In this document: piece after piece, positions 13,901-23,462 of the stretch | How positions within the stretch are numbered: the first letter of the stretch is position 1 | How the letters are laid out: every line of letters starts with the position of its first letter | Origin: Sphagnum magellanicum | Lineage: Eukaryota; Streptophyta; Sphagnopsida; Sphagnales; Sphagnaceae | Direction of reading: 5' to 3' | NCBI GenBank assembly: GCA_021904315.1 | Contig: CM038920.1 | Coordinates: 10,726,001-10,790,000 of the forward strand | Length of the DNA: 64,000 nucleotides | Notes under the pieces: generated by a model | Database searches by the model: none | What the model saw: the letters and a program-made list of their open reading frames with translations, nothing else | Told to the model about the DNA's origin: nothing | Position numbers and translations under genes: made by a program

Positions 13901-14475
13901 TCCAGGTATGCATACCTCCAAATACACTAGAAAGGTTATTAGAGGGTTTTACATTGCAAAATAATGCACTCCAAACACACAGGAGTACTCAATAGGTGAC
14001 CTCCCCATGAAATTTGTACATTTGAACTTGTTGTGGTGACATTGTAGACATGGAATGATTCAAGAAGCAAGAAATGGACTATTTGATTTCAAGAGATGTT
14101 GCATTGCTCATGTAAGTCACTCCTTCTAATAACATAACATCATCTTAACATATATAGCAGATGACCAATGTTCTTTGCCCAAACTATCCTACTCTTAAAT
14201 TGTTGCACTTGGTTTTAAAGTTCTGCAATAGAGTGCCAATGGAATGCCAATGCATTCTGACTGCATCTTGTGTAAAACAATCATCTGTTTTTTACTATTA
14301 TGGAGTTGAGTTTTGATGGCTCTTTCTCATGACTTCAGTTATGCAAATTGAGCTTTGATATTAGGAAAGTTCATACAGTAATGAATTCCCATTGTCCTCT
14401 TGATATCAGCATGTATGAGCACTCCAGCTTCGGCTCTTACCATGTTCAAGTGTTTGAATTGGTAGGATGGTGTCA
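10901..14475. other. Unassigned, less AT-rich sequence
   Basis: Base composition is visibly more balanced than the surroundings, which could mean old genic or transcribed DNA. The longest frames are on the - strand: 11767-12096, with a Cys-rich patch (CSMCAPC...CTHCNQSC), and 12312-12719, Ser/Pro/Phe-rich. Neither was recognised, and both are overlapped by frames in other phases (11537-11822, 11670-11981, 12233-12487). No splice model could be supported. It could be a pseudogene, long introns or a non-coding transcript. Confidence 0.35.
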
Positions 14476-14490
14476 ACTTTTTCACCCATG
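14476..14490 (-). promoter_or_regulatory. Candidate polypurine tract of the retroelement
   Basis: On the - strand the sequence reads GGGTGAAAAAGT and is followed at once by TGACACCA. The same eight bases begin the upstream LTR at 24234 on the - strand. A purine run directly before an LTR start is the expected layout for second-strand priming. Beyond these eight bases the downstream sequence does not match the 5' LTR, so the assignment is weak. Confidence 0.25.
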
Positions 14491-14784
14491 ACGATTAACA
14501 CTTTTAACAATTTTAACAATTTTGTAATCACGAGGTTGTCATGACGTGTAGTGTCGTGATGTATGGTGTTGTAAGGGTGTAAATATGTAGTAAACTCTAC
14601 TAAACAAAAAGACTAAAGCCAGTCAAAGGTATAAACTAATCAACCAAAAAGAGATGCACGCACACATATATATACAATGCACAAGAGGAAGCTGAGATGA
14701 AATTCTCGTGTATCCCCCCTAGACCTGAGCCGAGAAAAGCGTGGCATGGTCTGAATAGGAATCAAGGTGTTGTAGGAGAACATG

Positions 14785-14915
14785 ATGAATAGTACCAATT
14801 GTCGGCGGGAACTTGAGTGAGCTTCAGCTAGGGGTAGAAGAGATGGTATCCACCATTATAGTTATTGCAAAACAAAATCTAATCAACATCATCTGTCCTC
14901 TAACATACCTGACAT
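14785..14915 (-). pseudogene. PHD finger at the C-terminus of the retroelement Pol
   Basis: About 80 codons after the integrase C-terminal part, the - strand frame reads CQVC, eleven positions (two of them stops), then CNNYNGGYHLFY, then a P-x-L-...-VP-x3-W-Y-Y-S-S-C ending. The spacing fits the PHD C4-H-C3 pattern: C-x2-C, C-x2-[C], x4-H-x2-[C], then W-x-[C]-x2-C. Three zinc ligands are Tyr instead of Cys, each explained by TGT-to-TAT, and both stops are TAG. PHD fingers usually bind histone H3 tails by methylation state, so in an integrase-linked position it could guide insertion (inference). The copy is dead. A different Cys/His finger is possible but the W-x-C-x2-C ending favours PHD. Confidence 0.78.
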
Positions 14916-15118
14916 GGATAATCAATTGGAGGAATCCAAGTTGACGTGATGATGGTAGGATCCAAGTTTGGCAGGTGGTAAGGCGCACAATTTTTGGAAT
15001 GATCCCAAATTGTGCGTCCATTAGTTTTTTGCAACTCCAACACACTTGAAGGCCTGATCGTTTTAATCCTCAAGATAGTGCGACCAGAAGAAGTGTCTAA
15101 AATGTCATTAGGTTGCTG

Positions 15119-16198
15119 CTAGAAATACACAAAATCACCAACATCAAATTGTTTCACCTTAGGTTTGTAACTACCACATTGTGTGTGTGCATACCGTAAG
15201 ATGTTTTGATGTTGTGCAATGGACAAGTTCTCCATGGCCATGCACATAACCCTCCTGACTAGAATAACCCTTTTTGTAATGACCCTAGCCCAAATGGCTA
15301 GGGAGTCCAAGTCCACAACCTGGTCCATTTGAACAACAATGGAAAAGGGTGGAATGGGATGTTTCCCAAAAAGTAAAAAGTAAGGAGAGAAATGAGACAA
15401 AGAAGCATGTTTGGACATCCTATAACCCATGGCAATGTAAAGGAGGGCTAGGTTCCAATCCTCTTTGTTTTTAATGAGGCAAATCTTTCGAAGTCCCTTC
15501 TTGCACATTTGAACCATCCTCTCTACAAGGCCATCAACTTGGGGATGATCTCTTGAAGTTCGATGATGTTAATGAAAGCATGGTCAAGCAAGTCTTGGAA
15601 TTTTCCCTTGAATTTTGATCCTTGATCAATAAGGCATTCAATGCAAGCCCCAAACCTACTTAGAACTTGTTGTAAGAAAGCATGGTTAGTGTTATGTGAT
15701 GACTTGTTTAGTAACACAACAAGCTCAACCCACTTTGAAAAATGCTCAATCATAATCATGATGTAAACATTACCCCTGGAGGTTTGTGGTAACTCTCCAA
15801 CAAAATCACATGACCAATAGTAAAACATGCCCTAAATAGGGAGTGGAGAAAGCATGAGCTGTTGAGAGGAGAAAGAAGTTCTCACTCTATCACATTGTTC
15901 ACACCTAGCAATGACATTTCGGACTTGAACATACATACCTCTCCAATGGTAATGAGGAGCGAGAATGCTATAAGTACGCTTAACTCCAAAGTGTCCAAAC
16001 TCTGAGTATACCTTTTAAATAAGACCAAGTTGTTCATGTGGTTGTGAAACCACTATGTTGCCTTGTGGTAAACATCAGACGAGGTGATTGTCCCTCCATG
16101 AGTAACGTTTGGACCATTGTTGTATGCGATCCCACTAACTTGATGTAACTTGGGGAGGGTATTCCCCATGTTAAAGAAACTTCAGAATGTCCAAGTCC
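15119..16198 (-). pseudogene. Integrase of the Ty3/gypsy-type element (frameshifted)
   Basis: Inserts the cDNA copy into the genome. The N-terminal zinc-binding part shows GHFGVKRTY and CEQCDRV (CxxC at about 15892-15903); the first His of the HHCC set is not evident. The catalytic core starts at SCDFVGELP (first Asp), followed by EHFSKWVELV, then LIDQGSKF (second Asp). After that the frame is lost near 15545-15565: a one-base change moves the rest (SRDHPQ...ERMVQ, which holds the catalytic Glu) into the neighbouring frame, open over 15119-15517. A TAG stop lies just before the core. The C-terminal part has the KVKQFDVGDFVYF stretch typical of the integrase tail. The right side is cut by the nested solo LTR. 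Confidence 0.9.
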
Positions 16199-16203
16199 TC
16201 CCA

Positions 16204-17186
16204 TGACGCACCCCCAACTCCTCAAGGGACTCAAATGTGAGCCCAAGTATAAAGCAACGGAATAAGGAGGAGTTGGAGCACGCTCCCTAGCTCACAACCC
16301 TTTGAGGGGTAGAGGGGCGGGTTGGAGCTCCGGGATGGGACTAGGAAGAGTTGACAAGCTTTAGTCACTCACACGGGCCTGCACACAACCCACACAAAGT
16401 GGTTAGTGCAAAGTTGGAGCACCCTTGGTGCTAGGACGAACCACGAGCAACACGGACACACAAGACTCACCACGGCCCGGACTTGGGGGAAGCCACCACC
16501 TTCCCCCTTATAGTATACTCTGTGACTCGTCGCGGGGGTGGCATCCAAATGGCCATTTTGTCCCGGGACTCCCGGGACTCCCGCGTGAGAGTCCCGAAAT
16601 AGCGCATTTTCGGGACTCCCGCGACTTTGAAGCTTCATAACTTTCGGAGCAGACCTCCGATCGACTCGCCATCTGAAGCAAAGTTGTAGGTCTCGTCAAG
16701 ACCTTTCCAACGGTATGTCGCACGTTTTCTGCAGCCAATTATTTCGGGTCGATTCTTGACTTTTAGTGGTCGGGAGTCAAAACTGGCAAACTCCCAGGAA
16801 TTCGATTCTCGACCCTTCTTTTGGTCATAACTTGTATTTCAGGTGTCCAAATGAGCAATGCGAGCCCATTTTAGATATCTACGCTTCAAGAGCTTTCGAA
16901 TGATATAAAGAACGCCACAATCCATTGAGGTTTGACCCCTGCAATCGCTCTCTGAAGCTTCGGGACTCCACCGGGACTCCACCGGGACTCCACTTCCCAA
17001 AGTGGGAGTTGCCTTGGGAGTGTGAGGGTTCACTCCCTCACACTTTCTAACACTTTCTCACACTCCCGGGAGTATGTGATGTGACTCCCAGGCTTCCTCT
17101 TACCTTAACTCCTGGGCTTTCCTTTGGCCCGCACCCTTGCAACCCCCCCCTTGCCTTAGTCGCAAGCCAAGGCTAGGGTTGCGACA
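16204..17186 (+). repeat. Solo LTR, family 1, copy B, nested in the retroelement
   Basis: 983 bp, beginning TGACGCACCC and ending GGTTGCGACA (TG...CA), flanked by a perfect 5-bp duplication TCCCA at 16199-16203 and 17187-17191. It has no coding domains, so it is a solo LTR left by LTR-LTR recombination. It splits the host element between RNase H and integrase, so it inserted later. It is GC-rich relative to the surroundings and contains runs of GGGACTCCC-type words. A TATA-like TTATAGTATAC near 16508-16518 after a pyrimidine-rich block suggests transcription in the + direction (inference). Confidence 0.95.
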
Positions 17187-17191
17187 TCCCA

Positions 17192-18714
17192 TATATCCAT
17201 AATGGGATGCTCAATTAGGTTACATTGTAGTAGTGCAAAATAACTAGATGCATAAGATACATGTATTGCTGGAATTTGGTCAAAATCTTGCTTGACTTTT
17301 GAAAAATCTTCAGACGTAATGAGGGGTCTCCACGACATGGTATTTGCATTCTGATGTGTAATATTAGGTCGGTGAATAACTTTGAATTCATACTCTTGAA
17401 GTATAAGCACCCAACGAACTAACTTACTAGTAAGTTTATCGTTGGTCATCCACCACTTGATAGGCTGATGGTTGATATACAAAGTGAAATTGGTGCTATA
17501 AAAATAGGGCTTGAAATGTATGACAGCCCATACAACAGCAAGGCACTCCCTTTCATATGAAGAGTAGTTGCTCTCAGCCTTGTCGTTGCTTCGGGATGCA
17601 TAAGCGATAACATATTCCTTGCTTTCTTCATCAAGTTGGCCAAGAATAGCTCCAATACCAAGAGCACTCGAATTAGTGTGTAGAATGAAGACCTTGTTGA
17701 AATTAGGTCTTCTCAGAATGGGGAACTCTGAAAGCTTTTCCTTGAGTGTGTTGAAAGCTTCCTGAACTTCATCATTCCATGTCCAAGCAACATCTTTTTT
17801 TAACAATGCATAGAGAGGATGAGCAATAGTACTAAAGTCTTGGACATAAATTTTGTAGTAATTACATAGTTCGATGAAACTCCTCAATGTGTGAACATCA
17901 TTAGGATTGGGCATCTCCAAAATGGCTACTACTTTGGCGCAATCAACCATAATACCATTTGATAAAATTCTATGTCCAAAGGTAGACTACTAAGGTGACA
18001 ACAAACTCACACTTTTTAAGATGGATCTTCATATTGGTTTCGTGGAGCCTCTTGAATAACTCTTCAAGATGAACCAAGTGCTGCAGGAGTCCCTTGCTAT
18101 GCACTAAAACGTCATCTATGTAACATTTCAGGAAATTTGCTGGTCTATGACTTGCTAAAAGAAGACAAGTGCATTCTTCAACCCAAAAGGCATCACAAGC
18201 CATTCCCACAACTTGTTGCTTCCATGGAATGTTGTTTTCTTTCGATCCTTCGCAACGAGCACAATCTAGTTGAAACCTTGCCTCAGATCCATAATTGTGA
18301 AAATGTTTGAATCTCCAATGCTATCAAATAGTTCTTTAGGGATGGACATGGGGTACTTGTCTTGAGGTGTAACTAGGTTCAAAGGCCTATAATCCTCGCA
18401 CATCTTTTTCTCAATCCATAATCTAACTTAATCCTTCTTTGTTGGCATTATTGTAGCGATTGCGAAATTAGAACTTGATGGTTGAATGAGATTAGCCTCA
18501 TGGAGCTTTTTACATCTTTCATCTACTAATTCCCACTCATGCTTGTTCAACCTATGCCTCCTCTGATAGATGGGGTCTCATCTGTAAGGTCTATAGAGAA
18601 GTGCATGGTCTTACACCTACCTAAGTCTTTCATTGAAAATGCGAACACATTCTTGTACTTAATTAACAAGTCTATGACCTGGTCTCTCTCCTTCTTGGTG
18701 AGTTGGTTCCCCAT
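17192..18714 (-). pseudogene. Reverse transcriptase and RNase H of the Ty3/gypsy-type element
   Basis: Reverse transcriptase begins near 18714 with a KNVFAFSMKDLG-like stretch. It continues through HEWELVDERCKKL, DYRPLNLVTPQDKYP, the active-site YIDD (about 18111-18122) and KCEFVV, then the thumb region FIELCNYYKIYVQDFS. RNase H follows: HTNSSALGIGAILGQ, YASRS, YSSYERECLAVVWAV, INHQPIKWW, and a C-terminal HQNANTMSWRPL. Two RNase H catalytic Asp positions are Asn (codons at 17672-17674 and 17471-17473), both G-to-A changes, while the Glu of SYERECLA is kept. Several stops and a frame break separate RT from the long RNase H frame (17950 down). Non-functional. Confidence 0.93.
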
Positions 18715-18989
18715 AACAAAAAGGTAGTTGGAAACACATGGAATGGAATTAGAAAGTGTGTTTGAAGAACCTATTGGAGTATATTGGGTTCCCCACTATC
18801 CAATTGTGCAAATTCATAGAAGGTTGTAATTGTTTATCTAGAAGTTGATGTACCTCCAAGTGTATTAAACACAACTTGAATCAAATTACATGGTACCTCC
18901 TCCCCCCCAACATTAAAAGTGAAATGTAGAGTGTTGAAAATAGGTAAGTGTACTTGGTCGGGGTGCCATGTGATCGCATCACTAAAACC

Positions 18990-20320
18990 GTTAGCTGATT
19001 GAATAAGTGTTGGTGTTGTGTACATTTGAAAGAGTACACAGGTTACCAATAACCATGTAAGGGAGTTCATGTCCATGCCTCTCCCCAGTAGAGTGTTACG
19101 CTCCAATTTTGTCACCTTAATGTGACTAGTAATGCTAGCTTGGAACCCCATAACCCTTTATTTTTCTTTTAGGCTTGGTTCATCCCAAGTGGTTGAAGCA
19201 TGACGATACACCAAGCTTGGTCCATTTCCTTAAAAGGCATGTGCTCCTAGGAAAGAGACAAAGGTGGGCCAAACACCTCTTGGTTTTTGTATTATGTTCG
19301 CAAAAAACCAAGGAGGTTTCTCTTGCCTTGTAATTAGTTGGCAAGAGTTCTGATCATCCAATATTTGGGATGTGAAACTAATTATTTATACATTTTCCGT
19401 CAATTAAAGGAATCCATATCAACGATCATATTGTCATTACTTTTACTTTTTGAAATTCTTCTTAATCAGTTGAAATATACTTTTGTTTTTCGAAGTGGGT
19501 AAAATAAGAATCGCTCCTACATTTAAGGCTCCTTTTTAACCATTAGGTATGCCCCGGGATTTTATTAGGAAAGGGGGGAACAATCCCTTTGAATAGTGAG
19601 AACTCTTAACAAAACTTGTAACCTGCATTAGCAAAGTTAAACGTGGGTATGTAGCTCAGAAACGAACCTGCAAGTTGGGGTCTTTGATGGTGTATCTTAA
19701 AGCCAACTGCAGAACTAAGAGTGGCGCTAAGTTGGTCCACCAATTGCACAACCGGTGCGTATAGGAACTGCATTGTGCTGCATCAAATAGGAGTGACTCT
19801 CCAAGGTAATGCTTGACCAGTTTGTAGTGCTTTTAGATTTTCTCCCTCTGGTCAAGCTTAAAAGGGGTGTTCTCAATTACATAACCAAGCATAGGAGAAA
19901 TGGATTGAGCCCAAATGATCAATTGTATCATGTTTATGAAGAGACCAGATCTTGTGTCACTCAAGCCTTCTCCAAATCTAGTCGTTGAAAATCCTTGACA
20001 CTCCTAACCTGAAATGATGAGGTTGACGGGGACAAATAATTCTGTATGTTTCTTCTGAATTAGTTGTATGTCAGAGGGTAAAAATGTGAAACTAGTCTTC
20101 CATGCAATGGTTGCAAACTATTGTGGAAATTTGGTTGTGAACTCCCTCATTCTCGATGCCGCCACTTGCCTTGTAATAGGATCAATGTCTACGTAAAAAT
20201 ACTTCCGAACCACCATCCCTAACTGTAGTAAGGCTTTGAGACTTATACCAATACCACCAAAGAACTTTAGTAATGTAATCCCTTCCTTAGGTGGTCTCTA
20301 AGTGATTAATTGACGAAATA
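18990..20320 (-). pseudogene. Cytosine-5 DNA methyltransferase domain inside the retroelement
   Basis: Transfers a methyl group from S-adenosylmethionine to carbon 5 of cytosine. In order on the - strand: motif I KFFGGIG (20247-20267), with the following acidic KYFYVDIDP; motif IV SG*ECQGFS (19986-20012), with catalytic Cys codon at 19998-20000; SDTRSGLFINM; motif VI IENT (19866-19877); a motif VIII-like SSYTHRLCNWWTNLAP; then, after a presumed target-recognition stretch with many stops, WPTFVSF, RVMGFQ (motif IX region) and LGRGMDMNSL (motif X-like, 19061-19090). The span of about 440 codons fits a full catalytic domain. The A-x-x-x-S-Y-x-H-R-x4-W-T-N-L block is nearer Dnmt3/DRM-type than bacterial HhaI-type spacing (impression, not tested). 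The usual Pro before the catalytic Cys is Glu (GAG), which one transition does not explain. At least eight in-frame stops make it dead. Confidence 0.87.
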
Positions 20321-20464
20321 ATGGCTTAATCGATTTGCCATGGTTCTCCATGCTCTCAAACTAAACAAAGCTTTGACTAAAGGCTTGTGGGCTACTATGA
20401 ACCTTTGTAAAACCTCTGGCCCATGTTGAATGTCAGTAGGAACCACCTTCAAGCTTTCAGTAGC

Positions 20465-21419
20465 TTAAGCATAAGTTATTTCCTCTTCATTTCCCTTTAT
20501 CCATTCATGGCTAATTAGTTGGATGTATGAAATGGTGTGTGCTTCCTTGAGCATACAACTGTGAGCCATAGGACTATGGTTCCCATGTAAATCAAGGGGT
20601 ATGTATCCCAAGTGGTCACCATCAGTCTCCCAATCCATTCGGTAGTACACATGCTTGAACCAGTTATCAATTATGAAACTTGGTGGAAACAGGGCCTTTT
20701 GCCCAATGAGCACATCATAATTGGTGGCATTGGTGACTAAACATCTAACTTATTAACAAAACTCCTAATCTTTCATTGAAGTTAAGTGCAATCAAATCCG
20801 AGCATACCCCAAGTACCTCCTCTACGCTCCCACTAACAGTGCGAATCTACCTCATAGACTTCCATAGTTTAGAGTCAAGTATGCCCATCTTCTTGGTGAA
20901 TTGAACTTTAAGAATCACTAGTTGGGCACTTGTATCAAGAAGTACCACTTTGGGTGTATGTCCTCCCATTTGGATTGTTGACCCAGTATTGTCGACAATG
21001 GTAACTTTGGTGGTGATGGAAATTCTTTCACTAGGCACCACCTTCGAAAATGAGTGAGAGACTTTGTGGAGGGAATGGCTATCCATAACACCTTTGCTAA
21101 GTAACAAATCCACAAGTGAAGTGTTTTTAACTCCCTTCTGATATGTGAATGTAGATACAGAGGTAGGAAAGCCCACTAATTTAAACATGCTAAAACTAGT
21201 GACTAGATTACGAACGCCATCTGTAACACATGAGCCAATCGAATATCTTTCCAAGGTGTTGGATGGGACCTCTGTAGCATGTGGATAAGGGATTGGTAGA
21301 GGACCTGATGTAGTGTTCAAGGTATCCTCTAGTACTACAATCATGTCCCTGGTGCTTAGCTTGAAATCTTGAAAACTAAACGATGGTGTATTCATAAGCT
21401 TTTGCGTCACTTCATGCAT
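20465..21419 (-). pseudogene. Retroviral-type aspartic protease and linker of the element
   Basis: The - strand frame 20847-21419 ends in a stretch with KVTIVDNTGSTIQMGG and VVLLDTSAQLVILK (Asp codon near 20934-20939). This is the D-T-G-A active-site loop of retroviral-type proteases with the Gly replaced by Ser. Downstream, 20465-20713 continues with VLIGQ/ALFPPSFIIDNWF and a linker of unknown role (YYRMDWETDGDHLGYIPLDL), leading into the methyltransferase domain. Such proteases act as dimers that cut the Gag-Pol precursor. Loss of the Gly and the stops between the two frames make it inactive. Confidence 0.82.
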
Positions 21420-21946
21420 TTGAAGTTAGCATTCCATAAGCTGATAAATGGAAAATTGTGTGTTTTCCTAATGTACATGTACTCCTAAGACACGGGAATT
21501 TCATGCCCTAACAACTTGTGGTGTAATAATCTCTTCTCCCCTCGCCAACAAGGTGCATTTTTCGTCTGTGTTGAAAAGACGAAAAGATTGTGGCATGACT
21601 ATTCGAGCTCCTCTAGCCCTGGTAATAGGACTTGAACCAAATGCGAGTCCATCAGTCTTAATTACATACCTAGTGGTAGAAACTCTAGGTGCCACACTAG
21701 CTTTTTATGTCGCAACATAGGAAAGGTAAAAAGAAGTAGCAAATTCTAGTGTGAGACTAGAATTGTGTGCAATGGAAAGAACATACTCCCCAACCATAGC
21801 ATCGTGTGGGAGGCCATAGAACAACTTAGGAGGTCCCTCCTGTGATCTTGAACCTTGTACAGGTTGGGCATGACTAGCTAGTTAGGAGGACTTGCCTTTT
21901 AAATTAGCAAGTTAAGCCCTCAATGATTCGAGTTCATTTGTAGAAT

Positions 21947-23437
21947 CTAAACTTGAATTGCATGGGCTTGAAGCACCTCCTTCTTGTTATCATTGTGCTC
22001 CTTCTTCTTAACATTCTTATTGGAATTACCTTTGGTGGGCAAAGCCTGAATGGAAGGTTGAAGTGCCTTGGCTTTTGGTTGAAGGACAACGGAAGATGCT
22101 GGTAGATTTTGCCATGGTAATCGGAGTTGTTTCCATTCCAGGAACTTGGCAAAACAGATAGCTTCCTGATGTCCCTCTTTCCCACAATAGTCACAAAAGA
22201 GATCCTCGGAAGGAATGTTGCACTCATTAGCTTTGTGGGCAGGATTGCCATAGTAGTTGCAAATAGGTAGGATGGGTGTAACCGAGTGCACTACTTTAAC
22301 ACTTGAAGAAGAATGTGATGATCTAATTAGTGCAACTAGTGTAGGTTGAGGCCTTAAATGTGATGGAGGCCTCATAGTACTGGCTTCATAGTGTGCATGA
22401 GCTAGTTTTAGCTTTTTGGAAATGTTGTACACATCCATCAAAATGTACGAATCTCCAAATTTTGTAAAAACATGTTGTAAAACTTGCACATGGAGTGTTA
22501 GAGTACCTTCCAATGAACGAAGATACCGGTGGGTAGCTTCCAGATCTGTGATGCTCTGGGTATTCTCTTTGAATTTGAAAAGCCTCCTGTAGAGCATCTT
22601 GAGGGTTTCATCTTTTTGTCGAGAGAAGCTGGCGAACTGCAGAATTTTTTTAGAACTTTTGACTAAAAATTCCAGCTCAAGAACTTGAAAGAATTCCCCC
22701 ACTGGATCAGCAAAAGCTCATGCATCAATGGTGGGAAGAATGTTTGCGGTAAGAACAATGAGTTGTTAAGGAAAAAGGTTTACTAAGGTAGGTACCGGGT
22801 CTGGATCATTGGGCATAGTCCCATGATGTATAATTGCAGCTTGTAATGCAGTTTGAGAGGCGATGGTGATGGCTATGGCGTAAACTAGATTAGGAATTTG
22901 GGTGATGCCCAAAATCCTTGCAGAATGTTACTCGTAGACATCCAATGCCACATAGTGCACATAATCGACCAATTAATTGAATACAAACACCTCGATGTAA
23001 TTAATGCCATACTTGAGTTCCAATTCACAAACCACAATTGAGAAAGTTGTTTTGAACTCCCTCAAAGAAATGGTACTTGGTCATCCGTTGAACTTCTTAA
23101 TTCTTCCAAAGGAATTGTTGACCTCCATGGTGTATATGGGTGTAAAGGTTACAAATTGGAGCGGAATATACAGTGATGGTGTGAAAGCAGGTGCAACAAC
23201 AGGTGTACCCCATTAATTAACCCCTCCAAATGGACTCTGATGTACCATTGATGTAGTGTAACCTCAACCTACATTCTTGGTAGAAATTGTATTCGATGAC
23301 GATGGTGTTGTAGATGTTTAATGGTACCATCGTGAAGATCGTGAGCTTAAAAAAATCAGCTCAAAGGATTGTGTGTTACTTCATAGCTGATACTTAGGCT
23401 TTCGTTGAAGGGTAGTGCTGTCATCATCTGAGGACAT
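21947..23437 (-). pseudogene. Gag with zinc knuckle of the Ty3/gypsy-type element
   Basis: The start was chosen at ATG 23437 because it opens MSSDDDSTTLQRK just inside the LTR and is in phase with the long open part (22702-21947). The capsid-like centre reads EFFQVLELEFLVKSSKKIL...LYRRLFKFKE. The nucleocapsid end has CDYCGKEGHQEAIC, a perfect C-x2-C-x4-H-x4-C knuckle, preceded by a damaged one, CNYYGNPAHKANEC (second Cys replaced by Tyr). Stops interrupt the first 245 codons, for example TGA at codon 19. Gag forms the particle that packages the element RNA. About 497 codons in total. Confidence 0.9.
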
Positions 23438-23462
23438 GACGTTGTCCCATGCCCCAAAATTT

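Noticed and set aside
13700-14475. 3' LTR of the methyltransferase element
   Set aside because: Only TGACACCA matches the start of the 5' LTR; the following 700 bases show no similarity, so a 3' LTR is not claimed.
17156-17950. 264-codon - strand frame taken as a separate protein
   Set aside because: It is the RT end plus RNase H of the retroelement; its last ten codons are read into the nested solo LTR.
18834-19151. 105-codon - strand frame as an independent gene
   Set aside because: Its RVMGFQ (just upstream) and LGRGMDMNSL stretches continue the methyltransferase reading, so it is the C-terminal part of that domain.
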